In this document: positions 22,090 to 32,663 of the stretch, in pieces
How positions within the stretch are numbered: the first letter of the stretch is position 1
Layout: each line of letters begins with the position of its first letter
Origin: Thozetella sp. PMI_491
Lineage: Eukaryota; Ascomycota; Sordariomycetes; Chaetosphaeriales; Chaetosphaeriaceae
Assembly (NCBI GenBank): GCA_021432635.1
Contig: MU270059.1
Span: forward strand, 146,003 to 210,002
DNA: 64,000 nt
Reading direction: 5' to 3'
The notes under the pieces: model-generated
Databases searched by the model: none
What the model saw: the letters and a program-made list of their open reading frames with translations, nothing else
What the model was told of the DNA's origin: nothing
Program-made: the position numbers and the translations under genes

Positions 22090-23033
22090 TGTAGGCTTCC
22101 TCCACTAGAAATTACCAGTTATACCTTACCTTTCGGATAGCTATCGATATACATACACACATGGTGCGGGAGCACCACTGAAGCTTAGCAGCCTTGTTCT
22201 GGGCTGTAACATGATGCCAAGACGACAACAAGAATACCCGACTCTATGTCACTAGTTCCCCACTACTTGGTTCGCCTGCCTGCTAAATCCCGACAATGCA
22301 CCGATCGTCCATTGTTCTCAAGCCAACGATTGCTAGCTGCGCCCTTCTTTCGATCACGGGGTCCGACCCATATCGAGTAGCGGGAAGAGGAATTGGACCG
22401 AGAAAATCTAATTGACAAGGCATCAAGACAGGAGAGAGGTATACTCCTCCATGTTCCAGCAAGAGCACCGCTTATAAATTTCACGGGGTTAAGTTTTCGG
22501 GCCGTGAATGCAATTTTACAGTTCGTCCGAGCCTTCGGACGAAAGTAGTTCAGATCGAGTCGAAACAGGTAATCCAACCACAAAATCCGGGCGGTTCCTG
22601 CGCGAATGTGTACACTGTTGTTATCACACGGTGAAATATGGAGGTCTATGAATGAAAAGAGCTCAATCCTGAGGTACACTCTAACCCTTGTCTTGGTTCC
22701 TGAGTCCGCCTCCGTGTTAATGTCCAGGTATTTCGCCCAGCCTCGTGAGGCTGAGAAACAGGCAGGGATTGAGTCAGCTTAACCTCCAAAGATGGAAAGA
22801 AGCCTGTTTTTGTATACTTGGCCTCGTATTTTGCGCTGTCAGCTTACAGACTAGGGTACCTGGATACGCAAGTATAGCAATAGGACAAATAGGTCCCCAC
22901 TTAGATACTTAAGCCCACTATATATTGGACCGCTTCCATATCTAAGGGTTATATTCTTTAGTTATCATAACGTTGGCCGGTCTTAGACTTCTTTACTTTC
23001 AATATAATTACCTCAATACGTTCAAGAGGCACA
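22090..23033. other. Intergenic region before cupin gene
   Basis: 944 bp. A 138-codon minus frame at 22263-22679 lacks any recognisable domain. The DNA just before the cupin start (22850-23030) is AT-rich and likely its promoter. Nothing else is supported. Confidence 0.4.
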
Positions 23034-23654
23034 ATGGCAGACAAAATCCCCACCATCCTAGAAAGCTCCCTCCAAAACGATGGGAAACGCACGCTTCTAT
23101 CGTCTTACCTCGGCCCGAGCGCGACTACGTTTCCGCATTTTCACACAAAGTTCAGCGAGACTTTCACTTTGAGGTCCGGCTCCTTGACAGTGTACCAAAG
23201 CGAGGCTGGCAGCAGGGACCCTGCAACGCTGCAAACTAAGCAGCTCGGAATTGGAGAGAGTGCTACCGTCCCGATCGGCATATTGCACAAGTTTCAGGCG
23301 GGTGAGGACGGATGCACATGCGAAGTGACCTTTGAGCCCGGCACATTGGACTTTGAACGCGCAATGCTCATAATGCGTGGAACCCAGAAGGACGGTTCGT
23401 ACCAGAGCTGGGCCAGCGGAGCGGATCAGAGCAATGCCCTCCTGCTGGCTGTCATGGGAGACCTAACGGATAGTCACGCTGTGGGCAAGGATGCAGACTT
23501 GCTAGGAGAGCAGCTCAAGATCAAGGCTGCGGAGATTGCCCTGCTGAAGGAGGAACTACTAGCAAAGTACGCGACGGATGAGCTCGTGATGGAAGCTATT
23601 GGTCAGGAATATCTATACCCGGATGTTGCATTATCGTTCACCGGAGAGCTGTAA
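23034..23654 (+). CDS. Cupin (RmlC-like) domain protein
   Basis: A single exon, 206 aa. Cupin motif 1 is visible as FPHFHTKFSETF near residues 33-44, giving two His and a Glu as metal ligands. A GESATVPIGILHKF segment follows, with the motif 2 His near residue 85. The second half is helical (EQLKIKAAEIALLKEELLAK). Single-domain cupins of this size in fungi are small metalloenzymes or binding proteins; the reaction cannot be assigned. It starts 1.7 kb upstream of the FAD monooxygenase on the same strand. Co-function, for example in aromatic breakdown, is only a guess. Confidence 0.8.
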   Translation: MADKIPTILESSLQNDGKRTLLSSYLGPSATTFPHFHTKFSETFTLRSGSLTVYQSEAGSRDPATLQTKQLGIGESATVPIGILHKFQAGEDGCTCEVTFEPGTLDFERAMLIMRGTQKDGSYQSWASGADQSNALLLAVMGDLTDSHAVGKDADLLGEQLKIKAAEIALLKEELLAKYATDELVMEAIGQEYLYPDVALSFTGEL

Positions 23655-24744
23655 CGCGGCTTGAGTCCCCGGCGTCAACCTAAATAACGTTATTAAATTT
23701 TCGCTGCGGCATAAGTCTCATTCTTGAACATAATGATTGAAACTCTTCATAAGCACTGCTATCAGTATCGTGTCAATTAAAATTTAACCATCCGCTAAAT
23801 AATTCTCTACCTTACATCGTCTTAAGCCTCTCAAAGGGTGCGTCGCCCACAGTAAAGATAGCTGTTCTCCACTATTCTAGTAGCCATGGCGTGGTTCTAG
23901 CTTTTACAGTCTTGCTAAGTATAAAGTAGGGCCAAATTAGCTACTTAGATGATATCAGATTTGTTGATATGCGGAAAGAGGGGGGATAGACACTTAAAAT
24001 AAAAGGACATAGTTATGGCTGGTTTCTAGGAGAATCATAGAGAATTGAACGAAGCTCCGTAATTAACAAAAAAATGTGCTCCATCGTGAGGTGTCGAGTT
24101 CGATAAGAGTGATAATCTCGCTAGTGATGATGTACTCCCCCCTTCGATGTAAGGACTGGGCTGTGATGTGCAGATTTAGAAGCTCAATCAGCGCTCTATT
24201 CCATTGGACCACGTGGGACGGCCTTGTTCTTTCCCGTAGCAGGGCTCGGATGGCCGGTACAGCTTGCAGCTCGCCGTAGCATCGTTTCCGTCAAAGTCCC
24301 GCCACTTCCCGCTCAGATTGCTACGTTCTTCCAGGTAATTGGCTATATAGTGAAGAAATGCGTACAATCGGGTGTTCCCCGAATCAGAGAGGGGTCAAGG
24401 GAACACGGCATAGACAGCAGCATGGATGCTGAGCCAATAAACTAGTGTGACATTAGTCAGGGCGAAATCTACTTAGTCAGGGCGGCATCTATGAGATGCT
24501 GGTTGTCGTCAGCTACGCCGTAATTCGGCGTCATGGGCAGGCGGTTGTACGCAGTATATCTACGCCAAGGTCCGCGTAGATCTGCCAAGATTATGCCAAG
24601 CTTTTCTATGCACCTCCCCCTGGCAGATCGAACCGCGACCTTGGTACGCCATTAGCTTGGGCTCTAACACAACATCAGTACCAATCAATACCGTTGCCGA
24701 CAGGCGCGCTCGTAGGTTGCCTATATCGTGTTTTCGTATTCGCG
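23655..24744. other. Intergenic region before FAD monooxygenase
   Basis: 1.1 kb, AT-rich in its first half. Promoter and 5' leader of the monooxygenase at its right end. No supported gene. Confidence 0.4.
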
Positions 24745-26111
24745 ATGCCATCTTCCAAGAATTTTGAACTTGCCGTCATCGGAGGTGGCATAGCTGGCCT
24801 AACTCTGGCCATTGCCCTCCACAAGCGCGACCTCAATGTCAACCTGTACGAGCAGGCACACCATTTTCGCGAGATAGGTGCCGGCGTCTCATTCAGTCCT
24901 AACGCGGTTCAGGCCATGGACATATGTGGCGACGGCGTTTATGACGCATTCCTCACTGTGGCCACGCACAACGGCTGGGAGTCCAAGGCCAAAGTCTATT
25001 TCGATTACTTCGACGAGTCCAAGAGCCAGGAGGCCATCTTCAGCTTCACCACCAGCATGGGCCAGAACGGCCTACAGCGCTGGCAGTTTTTAGAGAAGCT
25101 TTCCAGTGCCTTGCCATCGGAAAGAGCGCACTTCGGCAAACACCTCGACGACATCCACGAGGCAAGCGATGGCAAGCTAATCATGAAGTTCCGGGACGGC
25201 TCTACAGCCGAGGCAGACGCGATTGTCGGCTGCGATGGCATCCACTCTCGTGTGCGTGAGATTCTGGTTGGCAGCAACAGCCCGGCTGCTCATCCAACGT
25301 ACTCTCACAAATATGCATACCGCGGCCTAGTTCCGATGGAGAAAGCCGTCGAAGCACTTGGCGACGAGATAGCGAGAAACTCGTGCAACTTCGTATGCAG
25401 CTCTGTTCTTACGTTTAGACAAGCAGCTAACGTGATGTTTAGCTTGGGGAAAAGGGCCATGTGCTGACTTTCCCCATCAACGGGGGCAAGACAATGAATG
25501 TCGTAGCATTCTATAGCGATCCAACCGAGTGGGAAAATACTCAAAAGTTAACTAGGTCGGCCAAGCGGGAGGATGCACTGCACGACTTTCAGGCGTTCGG
25601 CCCGATTGCAAGAAAGACGCTCGAGCTGGTCGAGCCAAACTTGGATGTGGTAAGCTGCGCCGTACCTTTCAAAGTGACGTTTCATCTCTAATAAGTTGCA
25701 TCGTAGTGGGCTATCTTTGACCTCGGCAATCCTGTGCCGTACTTTAGCAAGGGCCGCATTGCCATCGCCGGAGACGCCGCCCACGCGACTTCTCCCCACC
25801 ATGGCTCCGGAGCTGGATTTGCCATCGAGGACAGTGCGTGCATGGCGGAGCTCCTTGCCGACGAACGCGTTCGTTCGATGCAGGATCTCGGGGCTGCTTT
25901 CGCCGCATATGACGCAGCCCGCCGCGAGCGCGGCCAATGGCTGGTCCAAAGCAGCCGATTTACGGGCAGAATGTATGACCTGGAGCTTGGGGATGATACT
26001 CAGATGATAGAACGCGAGGTAAATGAACGTTACAAGATCATCAACAATGTGGACATTAAAGCAATGTGCGACGAAGCTAGGGAAGACCTAGGAAGGAGAC
26101 TGATGGCATAA
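24745..26111 (+). CDS. FAD-dependent aromatic-ring monooxygenase, salicylate hydroxylase-like
   Basis: Three exons: 24745-25392, 25443-25649 and 25707-26111, giving 419 aa. The N-terminal Rossmann motif is VIGGGIAGLTLA (FAD ADP part). The active-site arginine region is followed by a D-G motif (IVGCDGIHSRVRE), which helps bind FAD/NAD(P)H. The C-terminal FAD motif is GDAAHATSPHHGSGAG. These three motifs and the length define group A flavoprotein hydroxylases; fungal members often decarboxylate-hydroxylate salicylate or related acids. The intron at 25393-25442 has a clear TAAC branch site and restores the conserved HVLTFP stretch. It is probably cytosolic. A link to the cupin gene upstream is possible. 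The exact substrate is unknown. Confidence 0.87.
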
Positions 26112-27107
26112 TTAGCGGCCATGGGCCATTAATTCGCGAGAGCGGCTGAAAATTCGGGTTGGGGCTGGGATTAAGGTAGGCTTCGGAGCCTAAAGGTACC
26201 TTTTATCGTCAGATTGGCCTAGCCTTGCAATGCAATGCCCGTTCTTACCCGCAGTAGAGGCTGGCCCGCTAGCCAACCGCACAGCGAGCCTTATTTGAGA
26301 AGAGACAAAAGCATGGAAACTTTCTACCCAGGCTGCCCATGCCTTCAGGGAGAAAGTTTCATTTACCCCCTCAAGACATGCGTCATACTCACCTATACAT
26401 TATCAACAACGTTGTCTAAGGGATCGCGACCAGCGTCCTACGGATGAACCCCTGTCTAGCCTAGCAGCAGCCCTTCGGAGGTTCGAGCCAATGAGGGTGG
26501 ACAAGACCGTGCTTTTGAATGCGATGACGATTCATCCTCCAGCGAAGTTTGTCTGATAGGCTCCCACACCGACCCCGGCGACCAATCGAGCGGAGACACG
26601 GCCCACCACCAACGCCCTGTCCAACCTCGGGGCTGAGGGTTCTCCAGAGCCCAAGGCCTTTGTTCGCGCCACTAACAAACAACACCATGTGCTCGACCTC
26701 TGGGTCAGTAAAAGGGTGCCGTCGTGGCGTCGAGCTGTAGCAATGCCACGCACTAGCGGATATGCGTCGCAAAACGGCTTGGCATCGATTGGGACATGGT
26801 GCACTAGGGAGCAAGTCATACCAAGCCACCCCTAGTCATACCAGGAGGCCCTTTCGGTACTATTCGCTCGTCGAAATCTTGGCTACAAAGTGCATACATC
26901 AAAGTAGTTCGCCAGGAGCCGCAGGCGTCTGTATCAGGCACCGCCCCTTACCTAGCAACGCTTCAGCCTTTACCTCTCCGAGGAGCATAAATACCTAGTG
27001 ACACTACCCTATAGGGAGGTTTTGGCCCTTTCCTCTCTTGTTTCTGCATCCCAACGTCCTTGAATCCCACCTAGCCAAAACTGTTCATTATTACCATCGC
27101 TTGTATA
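26112..27107. other. Intergenic region
   Basis: 996 bp with only chance frames. A TATA-like CATAAATA lies near 26987, about 120 bp before the next start codon. Confidence 0.4.
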
Positions 27108-27973
27108 ATGCTGCTTCATTCACTCGTTTCGTCGGCAGCGCTGGTGGCTGTGGCTTCGGCACTTGCCGAGCCTGCCCCAGCTCCAGCCCAGCCCACTCCG
27201 TATATGTTGGGAGTCCCCGTGGGGTTTGACCTTATGAAGCGCCAGAGCGGCTACCAGCCGACTGCAACAGCATGCTCGGAGGGTGCGACATGTGCCGACT
27301 CGTGTGGACCTGGATACATCACGTGCGACGACAGCAACAACCCCAGCCCCGAGTTCTCGCTCTATTGTTATGACCCAAACATCGGAGAGACTTGCTGCTC
27401 AGACCTTACCGGAAGTACGTACTCTTTGGACCTAGTTGGCACAACTAATATGGCCAGCACTGACATCTCTCGGCAGGTTCCTGCGCGTCCGGTTTCTATT
27501 GCACAAAAGATACCTCTGGTAATGATTGGTGTTGTCCAGATGTATGCTCCCATTCTCTCACTTTGCCTCAAGAAGCCGCGTTACTAACCGAATTTCAGGG
27601 TTCAACTCTGGCTGAGTGCCAGGCCCAATATAGCATCAGCGGTTCCCTGGTGTCTATTGCACCATTGACCTACACCCCGACTAACTCCTCAGGCCCAACC
27701 GCTACCGCGACAACCCAAGCTACGACATCTGCTCCCATCGTTTCTTCAGCTACGCCGTCGACTTCGTCCGTCGCTTCGGGCCCCGGTTCGGTTGCTGGCC
27801 CCAGCTCAGGTTCTGGTTCGGGTCCTGGCTCAAACGTTACATTCACAAGCACCGTTACGGCAGCTAAGACGGCCACGACTTCGGTAGTGACCGCAGCTGC
27901 CAATAATCAGGCACTGCCTGGTGGCCTAGCTGTCTTTGCGGTCGGTGTAGCTGGATTGATGTGGGCTATCTAG
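27108..27973 (+). CDS. Secreted cysteine-rich, probably GPI-anchored surface protein
   Basis: Three exons: 27108-27414, 27477-27541 and 27599-27973, giving 248 aa. Residues 1-20 form a signal peptide ending at an Ala-rich site. A cysteine-rich domain of about 100 residues follows, with paired cysteines (ETCCSD, DWCCPD) in the pattern common in fungal wall and secreted proteins. A Ser/Thr/Gly/Pro-rich, likely O-glycosylated stalk comes next (residues about 145-215). The C-terminus is small residues then a hydrophobic tail (LPGGLAVFAVGVAGLMWAI), a GPI-attachment signal. The intron before exon 3 has a perfect CTAAC branch site. No catalytic motif is visible; a structural or effector-like role at the cell surface is inferred. 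Confidence 0.78.
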
Positions 27974-29750
27974 CTTCGGACGAAATGTGGTAGACATATC
28001 AGGGAGGAATTCACGGAAACAGACCAATTGGCTATCCCTTAGTTTGAGTGCGAGGCATGTAATGGATCACGACGGGCAGCAGTCCAGTGATGTATACCGA
28101 CTACGAGAAACCAATATCTACGTAAACTCAGGCTTCGCTCGGACTTTACAGTCCTTTAAACTGTGCTCGAAATCCACTGCTCGAAATCTATTGCGTACAA
28201 TTTACGTCCTGTCGCAGCAACTCGCGGCAGTACGTGCGGCGACGAGAGCGAAATTTACCCCGTGTCCAGGCCACTGGGTCTCATTCAGTAAACTCATCTG
28301 GACAGCCTTCAGATGTTATCTCAACTCCTCAGGCAATAGCCAATAATAGAAGGGCCATAAGTGCTAAGCTTTCGTGGTACATCCGGAGTGATGCTGGGGG
28401 AAGGTCCGGGCTGTTGTCGGTCGGAGCCTGACAGCGACATATAGCCACGGGCTCACGGGCATGCTTTTGCTTCAGGAAAGGAGAGATACCACGGGTCTTT
28501 CACCAGCCGAAGATTGAGAGCTCCAGCCTCTGGACAAAAAACGCCCTCGTTATTTTAGCCCTAGTCGCGAAGAGTGCCCAAGCTCGGGTCCTCGCCGGCC
28601 GGCAATGGTGCTACCTCCTCGCGTGGTCAGAGCGTCCTTAGCTCTCTGGGCACTGACCCCAGGGGCTCATGTTCGCGATGAGCGCAAGCGGAGCGCGAGA
28701 GGTGGACTGGATGAGGGGCAGCGAGCGCGGGCCCGGCAGCTACCGTGACCGTACCAATATGAGGCGCGTGGCGTCCCTTAGCTCGCCTTGGGGGATCTGG
28801 GCCAGATCGACAGTACCCGCACTTCCCGTTCGTGCGATCAGTCGGCTCGCCCGCCCGGGGCGATCTGAAACTAACCCCAAGAGTTAAGATGCAGTCTCCC
28901 CCACCAGAAAGTCCGGCCTCTCAGGGGACTGTCCAATGTTGTCTCGTCTAATGCTTGGGGCCAACACACAGGCCCGGATGGTATCTCGGCAATCTTTAAG
29001 CTTAAAACAAACTAACTGTGGCTGAGGGCCGCAGGTGAATACCGATTTGGAGCATGTTTCAAGAGAGCGATTCCGAGGTTGCTGCGATACGTGCTGTATT
29101 ATTTGACAGCCGAACAGGTGGCACGTGCTCGGATAGGATGAGCCGAGATCAGGATTTGTTAGTTTTTTATCCGCGATAGTAGCTGGGTGAGCCTTGGCTT
29201 CGGGATTGCAGTTGGAGTAGAGGCCTACTGAGTGTTCCAATTGAGGTACCGTGCGACCAAAGGCCGTTCCTGAGGCCGTCCGCCGCCAGGGGTCTAAAGT
29301 GCGCATCGCGCGAGTACTCCACAAAAGCTTGTTTCTGACTCTCTCGGTTCAGTTCGACCAGAGACTAGATATCCGACCGCACGATGCGCTCGGTGCCTGG
29401 TGACCGTCATTTTCAGCGCAATGAGCCTCAAGTTCAGCCGGAGGTCTCGGCATCGCCTTGGCCGGAGCAGATGGCATGTAGCCGGAAGCAGGAACTCTGA
29501 GGGGAGTATCGATTGGGGCTTAGAGATGCCCAGATGGTCCGGACGTTGTGCTAGTTGCCGACAGATCGTGGCACATACATTGACAGGGGAGAGAAACGTA
29601 TAACTAGACCGGAGGCCATCTCACTCGATCTGACATTCCATCTTCAGCGGCGACAGTTCTGGGGACTACGTCAACCTGTACATATTCTCTTCTTTCTTGC
29701 ACAGTCCTTTCATTTGGCTTATCTTGAAGTACCGTCGAGCTAGTCTCACC
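27974..29750. other. 1.8-kb intergenic region
   Basis: I found no gene I can defend. Several frames of 60-150 codons lack domains. The segment 28550-28880 is clearly more GC-rich than its surroundings, but I see no terminal repeats. The right end holds the promoter of the peroxidase. Confidence 0.4.
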
Positions 29751-31168
29751 ATGCACTATTCCTCCATCTCCATTCTCATTGCGCTCGCTGCGAGAGCCTG
29801 CGCTGCGCCTGGGCAGCCTGGACCGGGATTCGGGCAACAGGGACAGCCTGGGCCAGGCGGCTTTGGTCCGCCGGGCCAGCCTGGACAAGGCTTCCCTCCG
29901 CAAGGCTTTCCCACACAAGGACAGCCTGGACCTGGCTTCCCTCAGCAAGGGCAGCCACCAAGAGCATCCGGTGCACCCGGGCAACCTGGCCCGGGCTTCA
30001 GTCCTCCTCCGGGCGCACCTGGACCGCCCGGAGGAGGCTTTGGTTATCCCGGAGGGTATTCCGGGCAGCCCGGCGGAGGGTTCGGAGGACCAAGGACTTC
30101 TGGTGCACAGGGGCCACCTCCGAAGGCTTCCACTACGCCAGCGCAGCCTCCAAAGGAACCAACTAGCGCGGCACCGCCGCCTCCAAAATCTCCCACTACT
30201 GCGGCACCGCCGCCTCCGAAGGCCTCCTCCAGCGCACCAGCTACACCCCCAAAGGGTTCGGATCCCTCAGAGACACCCGGATCGACGAATGGCGCGGCTG
30301 GGAAGCCCGGAGCCTGTCCACAGGTCTGGACGGATGTAGCGAAGGACCTCAAGAATACCATGGTCGGCAGCGATGGAAACTGCAATGATGCCGCTCGTGC
30401 TGCCATTCGCCTCGTCTTCCATGACTGCTTCCCTGGAGCCTGCGACGGCTCCATCATCCTTTCTGACGAGTGCACCAGCCGTCCGGAAAATGCTCAGTTG
30501 ACGGGTATCTGCAAAACTCTCGGCGACAAGGCGAAACAGTTCAAAGTTAGCACAGCCGACATCATTCAGCTCGGAGGAGGTAAGATATCTACACTAGCCA
30601 TTGAACATATTTTGGAGCCACGCTGACATCGCTGGCGCATAGCGGTTGGCATCGCCGCATGTCCTGGAGGCCCGCGCATCTCCTTTAAGGCGGGCCGAAC
30701 CGATAGCAATCAAGCGAATCCGCCAAACCAACTGCCAAGCCCCAATTCGACCGCAGCGGTTCTCTTGCAGGCGTTTTCTTCCAAGGGCTACAGTGCTACT
30801 GAACTAGTTGCTCTAGTAGGCGCTCACACCGCGGCCAAGAGAATCGACGGCGCGGCTTTGGATACTAGTGTTAGCACATGGGACACCAAGTTCTACGCAG
30901 AAACTGCAAACGGCACTGCCCCTGCGACCCTGCCGAGCGATGATAACCTCAGCAAGGCTTCCGAAACAAAGCAAATGTGGAACAACTTTGCAAAGGACTC
31001 CCGGGGATGGACTGGCGCTTTTGTGCCTGCGTAAGTGTCTCTCCTTTATGATCTTTGCTGCATACATTCGCTCAAACTAGCTACAGCATGACGAAACTCG
31101 GACTTATGGGCAACGATGAGAAATCTCTAGTTGATTGCTCGGACGTTATCGCCAAGTCTTTTGCTTAA
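29751..31168 (+). CDS. Secreted class II-type heme peroxidase with collagen-like N-terminus
   Basis: Three exons: 29751-30579, 30643-31030 and 31081-31168, giving 434 aa. A signal peptide (residues 1-19) is followed by about 165 residues rich in Gly, Pro and Gln with repeated PGQPGPG, QQGQPGPG and PPGQ units, then a Pro/Ala/Lys/Ser/Thr stalk (PPPPK repeats). The catalytic domain starts near residue 190. It has distal Arg220 and His224 (RLVFHDCF) and proximal His338 (LVALVGAHTAAK), so the heme site is intact and H2O2-dependent oxidation is expected outside the cell. Fungal class II peroxidases normally lack such an N-terminal extension. The last intron has two AG acceptors six bases apart (31080 and 31086), changing the protein by two residues. 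The substrate is unknown; the Mn site and surface Trp were not assessed. Confidence 0.85.
29800..30110 (+). repeat. Degenerate Gly/Pro/Gln coding repeat
   Basis: An imperfect tandem repeat inside the peroxidase gene. Units of about 18-36 bases encode PGQPGPG and GFPQQGQ variants. The antisense frame is also open, as expected for GC-rich repeats of this kind, and is not a gene. Confidence 0.7.
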
Positions 31169-31554
31169 AGGGCTATCATGGTTAAAGAATGTTGTAAGAT
31201 GTTAGTATCACATGATCCTACGGGCATGTGAAGGACCGAGCTCGAGAGATACCAAGAGATAGTGGGAGTTTGGATTTGCTTGTTTTGGTTGTACTGATAT
31301 TGGAGCAAGTAAATAGTGTATACAAGTGCTGCTAGTGTAACTTTTCATTTCTATAGCTAACGCCCTTTAACAGGTTATTGTTACCTGGTACGCCAGTAAC
31401 TCTGACGTAACTTAGCAGCCGCTTATGTTGTCTTATCCTATACAATCACCTTAAGATCTTGGGCTGGGACGTATTTCAGACTGAATATTCGCCTGCGTAT
31501 CTACCCATCGGTATAATAGGCTGCAAAAATAATCTATTGGTGGCTGCTCAATAT
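31169..31554. other. Convergent 3' intergenic region
   Basis: 386 bp of AT-rich sequence between the stop codons of the peroxidase and guanylate kinase. Nothing recognisable. Confidence 0.45.
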
Positions 31555-32241
31555 CTACTCTCTTGATGCATTCGTGTTGAATATGAACTCCTCCAGTTCT
31601 CGGTAAGCCTCCTCCAGATCGCGATTGACAATTACCTTGTCATGTACCCCGGTTTCGGCGTAGTCAAGCTCGGCCCTTGCCCGAGCTAGCCGTCTTTGGA
31701 TGCTACCTTCATCTTCTGTACCTCGTCCTCTCAGACGAACTTCGAGCTCCCCAAAGCTTGGCGGCTTGATGAAAACAAATCGAGGGTTGATTTGAGAGTC
31801 GGTGTTTCGCTGCTCTTCCTTGAGCCGTTTCACCCCTTCCATCTCGATATCTAGCAAGACGACCGAACCTTTCATCGTCTGGTCGATGACTGTCTGTTTA
31901 CTTGTACCATAAAAGTTGCTGTTGAATTCCGTATACTCTACAAAGGTATTTCCATCGACCAGAGTCTCAAACTTTTCTCGCGACACATAGTAATAAGATG
32001 AGCCCTCAACCTCAGCCGGCCGTGGCTGTCGAGTCGTATGGGAGACAGTGGTTGCGAACACGCCTGGATGTGCATCCATAAGCCTCTGGATTAACGTGCC
32101 TTTGCCAACGCCTGATAGTCCAGAGATGACGATCGGCCGGAGATCGGGAAGGGCCACTATGATGGCGGGCCAACGGTTAGCACGATTCCTTCCCTGGGAC
32201 GGGTTACGGTATAAAGTCCGTAGAAGTATACCAGAAACCAT
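31555..32241 (-). CDS. Guanylate kinase
   Basis: Two exons: a tiny first exon 32241-32232 (ATG plus seven bases) and 32156-31555, giving 203 aa. I chose this start because the intron has a GTATAC donor, a GCTAAC branch site and an ATAG acceptor, and the join gives the expected short leader before the P-loop. The open frame extends further upstream, but that stretch looks like read-through. The P-loop is GLSGVGKGT (residues 16-24; most homologues have GPSG). GMP-binding SHTTRQPRPAE and the lid/LID-adjacent RLRGRGTE and VHDKVIVN segments are present. The enzyme phosphorylates GMP to GDP in the cytosol. Fungi usually have one essential copy; whether this is it or a paralogue cannot be told here. 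Confidence 0.88.
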   Translation of the reverse strand: MVSGILLRTLYRNPSQGRNRANRWPAIIVALPDLRPIVISGLSGVGKGTLIQRLMDAHPGVFATTVSHTTRQPRPAEVEGSSYYYVSREKFETLVDGNTFVEYTEFNSNFYGTSKQTVIDQTMKGSVVLLDIEMEGVKRLKEEQRNTDSQINPRFVFIKPPSFGELEVRLRGRGTEDEGSIQRRLARARAELDYAETGVHDKVIVNRDLEEAYRELEEFIFNTNASRE

Positions 32242-32663
32242 AGGTCCTTTTTTGGGCGCAAGCATAGGACGATGACGAGGACTCCGACAAGAATTGATAG
32301 TCGCGGCAGCGGATTGCGATGAAGCGTGAGGTAGAAGTTGCAGCCAAGCAACGATAGCACATGCCAACGCAAGTTAATCACCAATTAGCCCGGGGAATTG
32401 CCGAGCAGCACCACGACCATGGTCAACCGACGTGACTCACATAACCTTCTTACTCATTTGTTTAACGCTCCGGGGTTGCCTGCTGGAAGATTTCCTTGCA
32501 TCATATCATATTTCTGGGCCAGAGGTTATTTCTGTTATGAGCTATATCGAATAAAGGTCGTCTGAGTTGACACTACTAGTGAATTGTTCATCATGTGTAT
32601 TCATTGGAGTGGAAACCGTAAACCGAGCCCAAATTTATGGTGAGTGTTCTGCTTCTCCAGATG
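32242..32663. other. Intergenic region
   Basis: 422 bp between two minus-strand genes. It holds the guanylate kinase leader and promoter and the 3' end of the upstream gene. No other feature seen. Confidence 0.45.

Noticed and set aside
22263-22679. 138-codon minus-strand frame
   Set aside because: No domain resemblance and low-quality composition; lies in noncoding flank.
26470-26500. tRNA-like GGTTCGAGCC
   Set aside because: The T-stem cannot pair beyond one base and no cloverleaf can be drawn.
29779-30475. Long frames in other readings of the peroxidase repeat region
   Set aside because: Produced by the GC-rich Gly/Pro repeat; the reading with signal peptide and heme motifs is the real one.
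32242-32367. Extended N-terminus of guanylate kinase from an in-frame upstream ATG
   Set aside because: The extra 66 residues look like read-through of leader and intron; a splice with a perfect branch site gives the normal short N-terminus.
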